A stretch of 64,000 bases of DNA. Source: Bacillus xiapuensis (GTDB lineage Bacteria > Bacillota > Bacilli > Bacillales > Domibacillaceae). Below the pieces are notes generated by a model, which had not been told where the DNA came from, searched no databases, and saw nothing but the letters and a program-made list of their open reading frames with translations. The stretch spans positions 1,211,828-1,275,827 of the forward strand of contig NZ_KZ454939.1 in assembly GCF_002797355.1 (NCBI RefSeq), in the 5' to 3' direction. Of the stretch, positions 8,193 through 16,629 are shown one piece after another (the stretch's first letter is position 1; every line of letters starts with the position of its first letter). A program made the translations under genes and the position numbers.

Positions 8193-9434
8193 ATGAATGC
8201 TGAAATCATAGCTGTAGGCTCAGAATTATTATTAGGGCAAATTACGAATACCAATGCTCAATTTCTTTCGCAGCATTTGGCCGAATTGGGAATTAATGTC
8301 CATCACCATAGTGTTGTAGGAGATAATATGGACCGTTTAATCCATGTCGTTCAAGAAGCTGAAAAACGAGCTCATCTATTAATTTTCACCGGGGGATTGG
8401 GCCCGACAAAGGATGATTTAACAAAGGAAGCGATCGCTGCTCACATCGGCAGGGAATTAGTGTACCACGAAGAGGCGCTGAGGAGCATGGAAAAGTATTT
8501 TATGAAAACGAAGCGGATCATGACGGAAAATAATAAAAAGCAAGCGCTCGTTATGAAGGGGGCAACCGTGCTGCCTAATGATCACGGCATGGCGCCGGGC
8601 ATGTTTTTGCAAGCTGGGAACCATCACTATATGCTTTTGCCCGGACCGCCCAGGGAAATGCAGCCGATGTTTATTCAATACGGCAAAACAGCGCTTGCCG
8701 GTCTTCTTGAAAAAGTGGAAAAAATCGATTCGAGAGTGCTAAGGTTTTTTGGCATTGGAGAAGCTGCTTTAGAAATGGCAGTAGAGGATCTGTTAGTGAA
8801 CCAAAAAAATCCGACCATCGCCCCTTTAGCGGGGGATGGGGAAGTCACTCTGCGCATCACAGCGAAGCATGAGTCTGAAGAAGAAGCGCGCCGGATGATC
8901 CAAGAAGCAGAGGATGAGATATTGCGCAGAGTAGGCCATTATTTCTATGGTTATGACAATACAACGATTGCCGCAGAACTGGCGGATCTGCTTAAAAGGA
9001 AGCACGTGACGATTGCTGCGGCGGAAAGCTTGACAGGAGGGCTTTTTCAAAGCGAGTTGGCAGCCGCACCTGGAATCAGCTCCGTATTTAAAGGCGGCGT
9101 CGTTTGTTATACAAAGGAAATCAAACAGCAGCTTGTCCGAGTCAAAGCGGCCACTATCGCTGAGCATGGAACGGTAAGTGAAGCATGTGCCATCGAGCTG
9201 GCAGAAAATATTCGTGCACTGCTGGATGCGGATATCGGCATCAGCTTTACGGGTGTGGCAGGACCGGATCCGCTTGAAGGGAAGGAGACCGGAACGGTCT
9301 GGATCGGAATAGCTCAGCGGAAGGGTTCGGCTAAAGCCTTCCGGCTCCATTTGTCTGGAAGCCGCTCGGGAATCCGCAAACGTTCTGTCAAATACGGCTG
9401 CCACTATTTGCTTCAGACACTGAACATAGAGTAG
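8193..9434 (+). CDS. cinA: CinA family competence/damage-inducible protein
   Basis: A 413-residue protein with an N-terminal MoCF-type domain ([19 protein letters not shown], later [17 protein letters not shown] and LPGPPREM) and a C-terminal CinA domain ([17 protein letters not shown], then [13 protein letters not shown] and [16 protein letters not shown]). In characterised homologues these domains give ADP-ribose pyrophosphatase and NMN deamidase activity. The frame is open far upstream into pgsA, but GGGGAG before ATG 8193 and the domain start fix the start. cinA-recA neighbourhood is conserved in Firmicutes; here metY separates them. Confidence 0.93.
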   Translation: MNAEIIAVGSELLLGQITNTNAQFLSQHLAELGINVHHHSVVGDNMDRLIHVVQEAEKRAHLLIFTGGLGPTKDDLTKEAIAAHIGRELVYHEEALRSMEKYFMKTKRIMTENNKKQALVMKGATVLPNDHGMAPGMFLQAGNHHYMLLPGPPREMQPMFIQYGKTALAGLLEKVEKIDSRVLRFFGIGEAALEMAVEDLLVNQKNPTIAPLAGDGEVTLRITAKHESEEEARRMIQEAEDEILRRVGHYFYGYDNTTIAAELADLLKRKHVTIAAAESLTGGLFQSELAAAPGISSVFKGGVVCYTKEIKQQLVRVKAATIAEHGTVSEACAIELAENIRALLDADIGISFTGVAGPDPLEGKETGTVWIGIAQRKGSAKAFRLHLSGSRSGIRKRSVKYGCHYLLQTLNIE

Positions 9435-9451
9435 GAATATTCTAAATATTA

Positions 9452-9481
9452 TTGACTGTTTACGGGCGCTTGCCTTATAAT
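9452..9481 (+). promoter_or_regulatory. sigma-A promoter of the S-box/metY unit
   Basis: TTGACT (9452-9457) and a perfect TATAAT (9476-9481) are separated by 18 bp, about 40 nt before the riboswitch. Confidence 0.8.
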
Positions 9482-9524
9482 GAACGGCAAGAGTTACATT
9501 TCATTTCCAATATTTATATCAACA

Positions 9525-9633
9525 CTCTTATTGAGAGCGGCGGAGGGATTAGGCCCGATGATGCCCGGCAACCTTCAAGCATTTGCTTGAAACGGTGCTA
9601 ATTCCTACAGGCGATTAGCCTGGAAGATAAGAG
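9525..9633 (+). promoter_or_regulatory. SAM-I riboswitch (S-box leader)
   Basis: P1 is closed by CTCTTA (9525-9530) and TAAGAG (9628-9633). The core carries the diagnostic S-box pieces GAGGGATTAGGCCCGATGA, CCCGGCAACC, the CTTCAAGC/GCTTGAA P3 arm and GGTGCTAATTCCTACAG. Binding of SAM favours the downstream terminator and lowers metY expression. The AGGAGG segment after P1 can pair with the 5' side of the terminator (CCCCCTCTTC), a plausible antiterminator. Confidence 0.96.
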
Positions 9634-9648
9634 GAGGATCATGTTATC

Positions 9649-9683
9649 AACCCCCTCTTCTATGATTTTAGAAGAGGGGGTTT
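9649..9683 (+). terminator. S-box-controlled terminator
   Basis: AACCCCCTCTTCT (9649-9661) pairs perfectly with AGAAGAGGGGGTT (9670-9682). The U-tract is short (TTTGATCTT). Confidence 0.85.
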
Positions 9684-9727
9684 GATCTTCCCCGGAAAAA
9701 ATGATCTTTTAACAGGAGGAGTTTAGA

Positions 9728-11026
9728 ATGCCGAAAGAGCAGTGGGGTCCAGAAACGGTATTGCTTCATGGCGGTCAAGTGCCAGATCCATTGACAGGCG
9801 CTAGAGCCGTGCCGGTTTATGAAACGACATCTTATGTATTTAAAGATACGCAGCATGCAAGCGATTTATTTGGCTTGAAACAAACGGGAAACATCTATTC
9901 TCGCATTATGAATCCGACGGTTGACGTTTTGGAGAAGCGTGTGGCATTGCTTGAAGAGGGAGCGGCGGCTGTCGCTTTTTCATCAGGGATGGCTGCGATC
10001 GCTTTTTCTATTTTGAATATTGCCCATGCCGGCGATGAAATTGTTGCAGCGGCCAACTTATATGGGGGGACCTATAATTTATTCGCTAACACGCTTCCTA
10101 AATACGGAATAGAGGTCAAGTTTGTTGATTCCACGAATCCGGAAAACTTCCGCCGGGCCATTACCTCGAAAACGAAAGCGCTTTATGGAGAAATCATTGG
10201 AAACCCTTCACTGAATGTTTTGGATGTTGAGAAAGTGGCGAATATCGCTCACGAATTTGGGGTTCCTCTTATTGTGGACAATACCTTTGCCACCCCTTAC
10301 GTCTGCAAGCCGCTTGCTTGGGGAGCTGATATTGTGGTTCATTCCGCAACGAAATGGATCGGCGGCCACGGCACAGTGATTGGCGGGGTGGCCGTTGATG
10401 GCGGCACCTTTGATTGGAGCAGCGGAAGATTCCCGGGATTTACGGAACCTGATGCTTCATATCACGGCTTGAAATATGCCGAGATTGAAGGTCCGGCCTT
10501 TGCTGTCAAACTGCGCGTGCAGATGCTGAAAGATTTCGGTCCATCGATGAGTGCGCACAGTGCCTTTTTATTGCTGCAGGGCATGGAAACATTGCATCTT
10601 CGTATTCAGCGCCATCATGAGAATACAACGAAGATTATTGAATATTTACAGAATCACCCCGGCGTTGAATGGGTGTCTCATCCGAGCTTGCCCGATCATC
10701 CGTCACACAAGCTTGCTGCAAAATATTTGCAGAACAGCAGCGGTTCCATTGTCGTTTTTGGCATTAAAGGCGGACGGGAAGCGGGCAAGAAATTAATTGA
10801 TCACATAACATTATGGTCACATGTGGCCAATGTGGGGGATGGAAAGTCGCTGATCATCCATCCAGCTTCTACGACACATCAGCAATTAAGTCCGGAAGAA
10901 CTGGTTCAGTCCGGGGTAAGAGAAGAATTAATTCGCTTATCGGTCGGGCTGGAATCGCCAAAAGATTTGATAGCCGATTTAAACCAAGCGATCGAGAAGG
11001 CTACCGGCGCGGCAACCGAGGTGTAA
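9728..11026 (+). CDS. metY: O-acetylhomoserine sulfhydrylase (aminocarboxypropyltransferase)
   Basis: A 432-residue PLP enzyme of the Cys/Met metabolism family. It converts O-acetylhomoserine and sulfide to homocysteine. The PLP lysine lies in HSATKWIGGHGT, and NIYSRIMNPTVDVLEKR and FSSGMAAIAFSI are family motifs. The length (about 430) and the 50-residue insertion (FDWSSGRFPGFTEPDASYHGL) distinguish MetY from the shorter cystathionine gamma-synthase/lyase (MetI/MetC, about 380). AGGAGG precedes ATG 9728. It stands alone behind the S-box; no homoserine acetyltransferase gene is nearby. Confidence 0.93.
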   Translation: MPKEQWGPETVLLHGGQVPDPLTGARAVPVYETTSYVFKDTQHASDLFGLKQTGNIYSRIMNPTVDVLEKRVALLEEGAAAVAFSSGMAAIAFSILNIAHAGDEIVAAANLYGGTYNLFANTLPKYGIEVKFVDSTNPENFRRAITSKTKALYGEIIGNPSLNVLDVEKVANIAHEFGVPLIVDNTFATPYVCKPLAWGADIVVHSATKWIGGHGTVIGGVAVDGGTFDWSSGRFPGFTEPDASYHGLKYAEIEGPAFAVKLRVQMLKDFGPSMSAHSAFLLLQGMETLHLRIQRHHENTTKIIEYLQNHPGVEWVSHPSLPDHPSHKLAAKYLQNSSGSIVVFGIKGGREAGKKLIDHITLWSHVANVGDGKSLIIHPASTTHQQLSPEELVQSGVREELIRLSVGLESPKDLIADLNQAIEKATGAATEV

Positions 11027-11040
11027 ACGCAGCTCTGATC

Positions 11041-11069
11041 ATTCCCTGCCTCCCGCGGGGAATTTTTTT
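11041..11069 (+). terminator. intrinsic terminator of metY
   Basis: ATTCCCTGC (11041-11049) pairs with GCGGGGAAT (11055-11063), followed by seven T. Confidence 0.88.
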
Positions 11070-11207
11070 GCATGGCAAACGATCCCCTTCGCTTGAGAAT
11101 GTGGTAAACTGAAAGAGCGGAAAGCAATCCTTCCTTTTAATCTTCTTCATTGTTGAACATGTGAATCCCCGTTCCTCTATCAATCAAAACCCGATAATAA
11201 ATATAAG

Positions 11208-11221
11208 CGAATAAATGTTCG
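11208..11221 (+). promoter_or_regulatory. LexA (DinR) box of recA
   Basis: CGAATAAATGTTCG fits the Bacillus SOS consensus CGAAC-N4-GTTCG with one change (T for C), the same change as in the B. subtilis recA box. It lies just upstream of the -35. Confidence 0.85.
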
Positions 11222-11229
11222 GTTTTCGC

Positions 11230-11258
11230 TTGAAATAATCTCATTAAAAAGGTATAGT
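11230..11258 (+). promoter_or_regulatory. sigma-A promoter of recA
   Basis: TTGAAA (11230-11235) and TATAGT (11253-11258) with 17-bp spacing, about 70 nt before the start codon. Confidence 0.8.
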
Positions 11259-11331
11259 AGTAATAGATTTTGAAACAGAGACTGCAAAATAACTTTATTT
11301 AATAGATTTTCATTTTTAAGGAGGAATTTTA

Positions 11332-12378
11332 GTGAACGATCGTCAAGCAGCATTAGATATGGCCTTAAAACAAATTGAAAAGCAATTTGGCAAAGGCTCT
11401 ATTATGAAATTAGGTGAACAGACCGACCGGAAAATTTCCACCGTACCAAGCGGCTCCCTTGCTCTCGATGCTGCTTTAGGAGTGGGCGGTTATCCGCGCG
11501 GGCGGATCATTGAAATATACGGACCGGAAAGTTCGGGTAAAACAACGGTGGCTTTGCATGCCATTGCAGAAGTGCAGGCCAGCGGCGGCCAAGCGGCTTT
11601 CATCGATGCGGAACATGCTCTCGATCCAGTGTACGCTCAGAAGCTTGGCGTCAATATCGATGAATTGCTTCTTTCCCAGCCGGATACAGGGGAGCAAGCC
11701 CTTGAAATTGCGGAAGCTTTGGTGCGCAGCGGAGCGATTGATATTCTCGTGATTGACTCCGTGGCTGCTCTTGTGCCGAAAGCCGAGATTGAAGGGGAAA
11801 TGGGCGATTCTCATGTCGGCTTGCAGGCGCGCTTAATGTCGCAAGCGCTTCGCAAGCTTTCAGGAGCGATTAACAAGTCCAAAACAATCGCTATTTTCAT
11901 TAATCAGATTCGGGAAAAAGTCGGCATCATGTTTGGAAATCCCGAGACAACTCCGGGCGGCCGGGCGCTGAAGTTCTACAGCTCTGTCCGTTTGGAAGTC
12001 CGCCGTGCCGAGGCTCTGAAGCAGGGCAATGAAATGGTCGGAAACAAGACGAAAATTAAAGTCGTCAAGAACAAAGTGGCGCCTCCTTTCCGCGTAGCAG
12101 AAGTGGATATTATGTACGGGGAAGGAATTTCCCGGGAAGGCGAGATTATCGACTTGGCTTCAAACGAGGATATTATTCAAAAGAGCGGCGCTTGGTATTC
12201 CTACAATGATGAGCGTTTAGGCCAAGGGCGTGAAAACGCGAAGCAATTCTTAAAAGAGAATCCGGATATTCGCTATGAAATTATGATGAAAATCCGTCAG
12301 CATTACGGTCTGGATCAAGAGATGGCAGAGCCGTCAGAAGAGGATGTGCCTGAAGAGCTCAATTTATTGGAAGAATAA
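11332..12378 (+). CDS. recA: RecA recombinase
   Basis: A 348-residue RecA with Walker [10 protein letters not shown] (residues 64-72), the [21 protein letters not shown] Walker B/L1 region and the [23 protein letters not shown]2 region, and an acidic C-terminus. It starts with GTG after AAGGAGG. It forms filaments on single-stranded DNA, drives strand exchange, and triggers LexA self-cleavage. Control by the LexA box and promoter upstream is expected. The hairpin after the stop codon is the likely transcript end. pbpX, which follows recA in B. subtilis, is absent here. Confidence 0.99.
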   Translation: MNDRQAALDMALKQIEKQFGKGSIMKLGEQTDRKISTVPSGSLALDAALGVGGYPRGRIIEIYGPESSGKTTVALHAIAEVQASGGQAAFIDAEHALDPVYAQKLGVNIDELLLSQPDTGEQALEIAEALVRSGAIDILVIDSVAALVPKAEIEGEMGDSHVGLQARLMSQALRKLSGAINKSKTIAIFINQIREKVGIMFGNPETTPGGRALKFYSSVRLEVRRAEALKQGNEMVGNKTKIKVVKNKVAPPFRVAEVDIMYGEGISREGEIIDLASNEDIIQKSGAWYSYNDERLGQGRENAKQFLKENPDIRYEIMMKIRQHYGLDQEMAEPSEEDVPEELNLLEE

Positions 12379-12381
12379 AGA

Positions 12382-12416
12382 CAGAAGGAGCAGTGCTGCG
12401 GGCATTGCTCCTTCTG
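12382..12416 (+). terminator. strong hairpin after recA
   Basis: A 15-bp stem, CAGAAGGAGCAGTGC (12382-12396) with GCATTGCTCCTTCTG (12402-12416). There is no U-run, so it may stabilise the 3' end rather than terminate alone. Confidence 0.55.
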
Positions 12417-12457
12417 CTGCATAGCTGGCTATAAATGGGCGGTCTAAGATGAAACCC

Positions 12458-12486
12458 TTGACAATGAATTTCTGCGCCTATAAAAT
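12458..12486 (+). promoter_or_regulatory. sigma-A promoter of rny
   Basis: TTGACA (12458-12463) and TAAAAT (12481-12486) with 17-bp spacing. It gives a 5' leader of about 120 nt. Confidence 0.7.
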
Positions 12487-12616
12487 TAGTATGTATATTT
12501 TACATTTTTTCTCTTGAAAATGGAAGAATCAACGCTGAATATTGCAAGGTTAACACAATGTATCAGCCGACATGTTAAAAGCATGACAAAAGTTCATAGC
12601 AAGGGGAGGTGAAATC

Positions 12617-14176
12617 ATGGAACCCATTACAATCATCTCCATTTTGCTTGGCCTAATCGTCGGTGTCGTTGTTGGCTATTTTGTTAGGAAGTCCATTGCT
12701 GAGTCGAAGATTGCCGGAGCGAAAAGCGCGGCGGAACAAATTATAGATGACGCCAAGCGTGAAGCGGAAGCGCTTAAGAAAGAAGCTCTGCTTGAAGCAA
12801 AGGATGAAATTCATAAACTTCGTACAGAAACTGAGTTAGAACTTCGTGAACGAAGAAACGAATTGCAAAAACAAGAGAATCGTTTGCTACAGAAAGAAGA
12901 GAACCTTGATCGGAAAGATGAAGTGCTCGATAAACGCGAGTCTCAGCTGGAAAGAAAAGAGGAAGCTCTTACTGAGAGACAACAACATATTGAAGAGATG
13001 GACAGCAAAGTGGAAGAGATGGTGAAGGCGCAGCAATCTGAGTTGGAACGAATTTCAAGTCTTACGCGTGAGGAAGCACGCGCTATTATTATAGAGCGTG
13101 TGGAGAAGGAATTGGCGCATGATATCGCCGTCATGACAAAAGAGCAAGAAAGCCGTGCGAAAGAAGAAGCTGATAAAAAAGCGAAAAACATTCTCTCACT
13201 GGCGATTCAGCGCTGTGCGGCAGACCATGTAGCGGAAACGACTGTTTCAGTCGTTAACTTGCCAAATGACGAGATGAAGGGCCGGATCATCGGCCGCGAG
13301 GGACGGAACATCCGCACACTGGAAACACTTACAGGTATTGATTTAATTATTGATGATACACCAGAGGCGGTCATTCTTTCTGGATTTGACCCAATTCGTC
13401 GCGAGACAGCCAGAATTGCGCTTGAGAAGCTTGTCCAAGATGGACGCATTCATCCGGCACGCATTGAAGAAATGGTGGATAAAGCAAGAAGAGAAGTGGA
13501 TGAATACATCCGTGAAGTGGGCGAACAAACGACATTTGAAGTCGGTGTTCACGGTCTCCACCCTGATTTGATTAAGATTCTTGGACGATTGAAATTCCGT
13601 ACAAGCTATGGTCAGAATGTATTAAAGCATTCGATGGAAGTAGCCTATCTTACAGGGTTGCTTGCAGCTGAGCTTGGTGAAGATGAAACGCTCGCTCGCC
13701 GCGCCGGACTTCTCCATGATATCGGAAAAGCGATTGATCATGAAGTGGAAGGCAGTCATGTCGAAATCGGCGTAGAATTGGCAACGAAGTATAAAGAGCA
13801 TCCAGTCGTGATTAACAGTATTGCATCGCATCATGGCGATACGGAGCCAACTTCAATTATTGCGGTTCTTGTAGCAGCGGCTGACGCCTTGTCTGCAGCC
13901 AGACCAGGCGCGCGCAGCGAGACGCTTGAAAATTATATTCGCCGCCTTGAAAAGCTTGAAGAAATTTCCGAGTCGTATGATGGCGTGGAAAAATCATTTG
14001 CGATTCAGGCTGGACGTGAAATTCGGATCATGGTAAGACCTGAACAGATTGATGATCTTCAAGCTCATCGGCTGGCGCGGGATATCCGCAAGCGTATTGA
14101 AGGGGAACTGGATTACCCAGGCCATATTAAAGTGACAGTTATAAGAGAAACGCGAGCTGTGGAATATGCGAAGTAA
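12617..14176 (+). CDS. rny: Ribonuclease Y
   Basis: A 519-residue membrane-anchored endoribonuclease that initiates mRNA decay. Domains in order: one N-terminal transmembrane helix ([18 protein letters not shown], residues 5-22), a long charged coiled coil (about 30-200), a KH RNA-binding domain ([19 protein letters not shown], about 215-280), then an HD domain with [12 protein letters not shown] (about 364-375) and a downstream ASHHGD. The ribosome binding site GGGGAGGTG precedes ATG 12617. It is followed by ymdB, as in B. subtilis, where RicA (encoded at about 21 kb here) and partners modulate RNase Y. Confidence 0.98.
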   Translation: MEPITIISILLGLIVGVVVGYFVRKSIAESKIAGAKSAAEQIIDDAKREAEALKKEALLEAKDEIHKLRTETELELRERRNELQKQENRLLQKEENLDRKDEVLDKRESQLERKEEALTERQQHIEEMDSKVEEMVKAQQSELERISSLTREEARAIIIERVEKELAHDIAVMTKEQESRAKEEADKKAKNILSLAIQRCAADHVAETTVSVVNLPNDEMKGRIIGREGRNIRTLETLTGIDLIIDDTPEAVILSGFDPIRRETARIALEKLVQDGRIHPARIEEMVDKARREVDEYIREVGEQTTFEVGVHGLHPDLIKILGRLKFRTSYGQNVLKHSMEVAYLTGLLAAELGEDETLARRAGLLHDIGKAIDHEVEGSHVEIGVELATKYKEHPVVINSIASHHGDTEPTSIIAVLVAAADALSAARPGARSETLENYIRRLEKLEEISESYDGVEKSFAIQAGREIRIMVRPEQIDDLQAHRLARDIRKRIEGELDYPGHIKVTVIRETRAVEYAK

Positions 14177-14203
14177 AGCGGTGTGATCGTTCACACCGCT
14201 TTC
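14174..14203 (+). terminator. hairpin at the end of rny
   Basis: AAAGCGGTGTGA (14175-14186) pairs with TCACACCGCTTT (14191-14202). It starts inside the stop codon and has no long U-run, so it is probably leaky and lets ymdB be read from the same RNA. Confidence 0.6.
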
Positions 14204-14240
14204 CCTATGGCTGCGAAAAAGAAAAAAGAAAGGATTTACT

Positions 14241-15041
14241 ATGAAAATTTTATTTGTAGGCGATGTAGTCGGTTCACCGGGACGCGGCATGATTCACGAC
14301 TATTTACCGATGTTAAAGCAAAAATACCGTCCAGAATGTACGATTGTAAATGGAGAAAACGCTGCCGCGGGACGGGGCATTACTGAAAAGATTTATAAAC
14401 AGTTTTTACAAGACGGGGCTGATGCGGTCACATTAGGCAATCATTCATGGGACAACAAAGAGATCTTCGAATTTATTGACAGTGCACAAAGGCTTGTTCG
14501 CCCTGCAAATTTTCCGGAAGGAACACCGGGCAAAGGACTGGTGTATGTGAAGCAGGGTGGGGTGGAAACGGCTGTAATTAACGTGCAGGGACGGACGTTT
14601 ATGCCGGCATTAGACTGCCCCTTCCAAAAATTGGAGAATCTGGTGAAAGAAGCGCGCCAAAGAACGCCTATTATATTTGTGGATGTTCATGCAGAAGCGA
14701 CCAGTGAAAAGCAAGCGATTGGCTGGTTTCTAGATGGCAAGGTATCAGCGGTGATTGGCACGCATACACATGTACAAACGGCTGATAACCGGATTTTGCC
14801 GAAGGGAACAGCGTACTTAACAGATGTCGGGATGACCGGACCGTATGATGGTGTCCTCGGAATGGAAAAAACAGCTGTGCTCAAAAAGTTTTTGACGAGC
14901 CTGCCCGTTCGCTTTGAAGTGCCAAAAAGCGGCCGGTCGCAGTTGAGCGGCTGCGTAATAGAGCTTGACCGCAAAACAGGTCTCGCTCAATCCATTGATC
15001 GGATTTTAATTAACGGGGATCACCCGTTTATCGCTGAATAG
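14241..15041 (+). CDS. ymdB: YmdB 2',3'-cyclic nucleotide phosphodiesterase
   Basis: A 266-residue calcineurin-like metallophosphoesterase (TIGR00282). Metal-binding motifs visible: FVGDVVGSPGRG (residues 5-16), NGENAAAGRG, LGNHSWDN and IGTHTHVQTAD. In B. subtilis YmdB hydrolyses 2',3'-cAMP and affects biofilm formation versus motility and sporulation gene expression. It sits 64 bp after rny, as expected. The start ATG 14241 follows AAAGAAAGGA. Confidence 0.95.
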   Translation: MKILFVGDVVGSPGRGMIHDYLPMLKQKYRPECTIVNGENAAAGRGITEKIYKQFLQDGADAVTLGNHSWDNKEIFEFIDSAQRLVRPANFPEGTPGKGLVYVKQGGVETAVINVQGRTFMPALDCPFQKLENLVKEARQRTPIIFVDVHAEATSEKQAIGWFLDGKVSAVIGTHTHVQTADNRILPKGTAYLTDVGMTGPYDGVLGMEKTAVLKKFLTSLPVRFEVPKSGRSQLSGCVIELDRKTGLAQSIDRILINGDHPFIAE

Positions 15042-15176
15042 CTGTCTGCCCCCCTTTTATGTTGGCGACAAGTAATACATATGCTTGTTTCCGAATATAG
15101 TAGCAATGGAAAGATAGCGACCAACTATGTTCAATGGAATGAGCATTCGGTGTGGTTAATAAAAGGGGGACAAGAA

Positions 15177-15437
15177 ATGGAAATATTAAAAGTTTCAGCA
15201 AAATCTAATCCTAATTCTGTAGCTGGTGCACTTGCCGGTGTTCTGCGTGAAAGAGGAGCGGCAGAAATCCAAGCAATTGGCGCCGGGGCGCTTAATCAAG
15301 CGGTGAAAGCCGTTGCCATTGCCAGAGGATTTGTGGCTCCGAGCGGGGTGGATTTAATTTGCATCCCGGCCTTCACAGACATATTGATTGAAGGAGAAGA
15401 AAGAACAGCAATCAAATTGATTGTCGAGCCTCGCTGA
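15177..15437 (+). CDS. spoVS: Stage V sporulation protein S
   Basis: The 86-residue product matches the length and sequence character of SpoVS, a small Alba-like nucleic-acid-binding protein (EILKVSAKSNPNSVAGALA, AIGAGALNQAVKAVAIARG). It is needed for spore coat and septation steps in B. subtilis. The frame is open to 15081, but AAAGGGGG before ATG 15177 and the family length set the start. The downstream terminator isolates it. Confidence 0.97.
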   Translation: MEILKVSAKSNPNSVAGALAGVLRERGAAEIQAIGAGALNQAVKAVAIARGFVAPSGVDLICIPAFTDILIEGEERTAIKLIVEPR

Positions 15438-15451
15438 ATCGACATTATTAA

Positions 15452-15522
15452 AAAGGCCAGACTCCTGACAGGCAAGTGCTTTGCCTGTTCTCATCCGCTC
15501 GGCGGCAGGGGTCTGGTTTTTT
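15452..15522 (+). terminator. branched intrinsic terminator of spoVS
   Basis: The outer stem CCAGACTCCTG (15457-15467) pairs with CAGGGGTCTGG (15506-15516). An inner hairpin ACAGGCAA/TTGCCTGT lies at 15468-15488. Six T follow. Confidence 0.85.
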
Positions 15523-15611
15523 AAATGATAAAAGCTTTGCAATTTTAAGAATTAACAGGTATATTAAGTATATTAATCCGATTGATATAATAAGTTTTAG
15601 GGGGAGAACGG

Positions 15612-16532
15612 ATGATTTTTGATGCGCATTGCGATGTGCTCTATCGGCTGCAAAATGAAGACGGACGGCAATTTGAGGATGAACATTCTCTGCATGTAAC
15701 GTATTCTCAGTTGAAAAAAGCAGGCAGCAGGGTGCAGGGCTTCGCCATCTTCTTATCGCCGTTATTGCCTCCGTCCGAGCGGTTTAGGGCGGCCCTTGAA
15801 CAAGTAAATATCTTTTATGAGAAAATTATTAAGCCACATGCGGATATCAAACTGGTGACATCGAAGAAAGAGCTTCTCCGGCTGAATAAGAATGAAATAG
15901 GGGCGATGCTGACATTAGAGGGATGCGAAGCGATTGAAGAGGACCCGCTCAAACTGAATATTCTTTATCAGCTCGGTGTCCGGTCAGTTGGGTTAACATG
16001 GAATCGCGCTAATGCGCTCGCTGATGGAGTGATGGAACCGAGGGGGGCGGGACTCACCGCATTCGGCAAAAAGATCGTAAAAAAATTAAATGAATGGAGA
16101 ATGTGGACCGATGTATCCCATCTATCTGAGAGGGCTTTTTGGGATGTGATCGAGCGGGCGGATTATCCGATAGCCAGTCATTCAAACTGCTACCGCCTTT
16201 GTCCGCACGCGCGCAATTTGACAGATGAGCAAATAAAAGCGCTCATCAGCAAAGGCGGTGTCATTGGTTTAACCTTTGTGCCGTTTTTTGTGAAGAAAGC
16301 AGGCAGCGTATCGCCGAGCGATGTATTAAAGCATGTAGAGCATCTGTGTGAGCTTGGCGGCGAATACCATCTCGGGTTCGGTTCTGATTTTGACGGGATC
16401 GATGAAACGATTCCGGGACTGAATTCTTACAGAAATTATGAGCAATGGGGAGAACTTCTTTCTAAACATTATTCGGCCAAGCAAACAGCCCGATTTTTAT
16501 TTTATAATTTTGCGAATCGATTTCCAAATTAA
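15612..16532 (+). CDS. Membrane dipeptidase (peptidase family M19)
   Basis: A 306-residue zinc dipeptidase of the renal dipeptidase/amidohydrolase type. The N-terminal FDAHCD metal site, MLTLEGCEAIEEDP, TDVSHLSERAFWDVIE, SHSNCYRLCPHARNLTDEQI and GFGSDFDGI are all M19 landmarks. It hydrolyses dipeptides, including some with D-residues, and is predicted to be cytoplasmic because no signal peptide is seen. A gene of this type lies next to spoVS and the 2-oxoacid oxidoreductase genes in related bacilli as well (recalled, not checked). A ribosome binding site GGGGGAG precedes ATG 15612. Confidence 0.9.
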   Translation: MIFDAHCDVLYRLQNEDGRQFEDEHSLHVTYSQLKKAGSRVQGFAIFLSPLLPPSERFRAALEQVNIFYEKIIKPHADIKLVTSKKELLRLNKNEIGAMLTLEGCEAIEEDPLKLNILYQLGVRSVGLTWNRANALADGVMEPRGAGLTAFGKKIVKKLNEWRMWTDVSHLSERAFWDVIERADYPIASHSNCYRLCPHARNLTDEQIKALISKGGVIGLTFVPFFVKKAGSVSPSDVLKHVEHLCELGGEYHLGFGSDFDGIDETIPGLNSYRNYEQWGELLSKHYSAKQTARFLFYNFANRFPN

Positions 16533-16542
16533 TCAACAGGCA

Positions 16543-16585
16543 TTAGTATAGTGATTTAATACTAAAAGTGATAAACTAATTTAGT
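16543..16585. promoter_or_regulatory. candidate operator: four TTAGT half-sites before the 2-oxoacid oxidoreductase operon
   Basis: TTAGTAT (16543-16549) and ATACTAA (16559-16565) form a perfect 7-bp inverted repeat with 9-bp spacing. ACTAA-T-TTAGT (16575-16585) is a second palindrome. The density of half-sites in 43 bp directly upstream of the oxidoreductase operon suggests a repressor site. The protein is unknown. Confidence 0.5.
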
Positions 16586-16629
16586 AATAGCTTTGGAGAT
16601 CCGAGCGTATTAAAGGAGTGTTATATTCT

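Noticed and set aside
8826-9404. Long minus-strand open frame (192 codons) opposite cinA
   Set aside because: It is fully opposite a conserved gene, has no family features or ribosome binding site, and reflects codon bias of cinA.
15081-15176. Possible sigma-H promoter upstream of spoVS
   Set aside because: Several GAAT sequences exist, but none has an AGGA-type -35 at the right distance.
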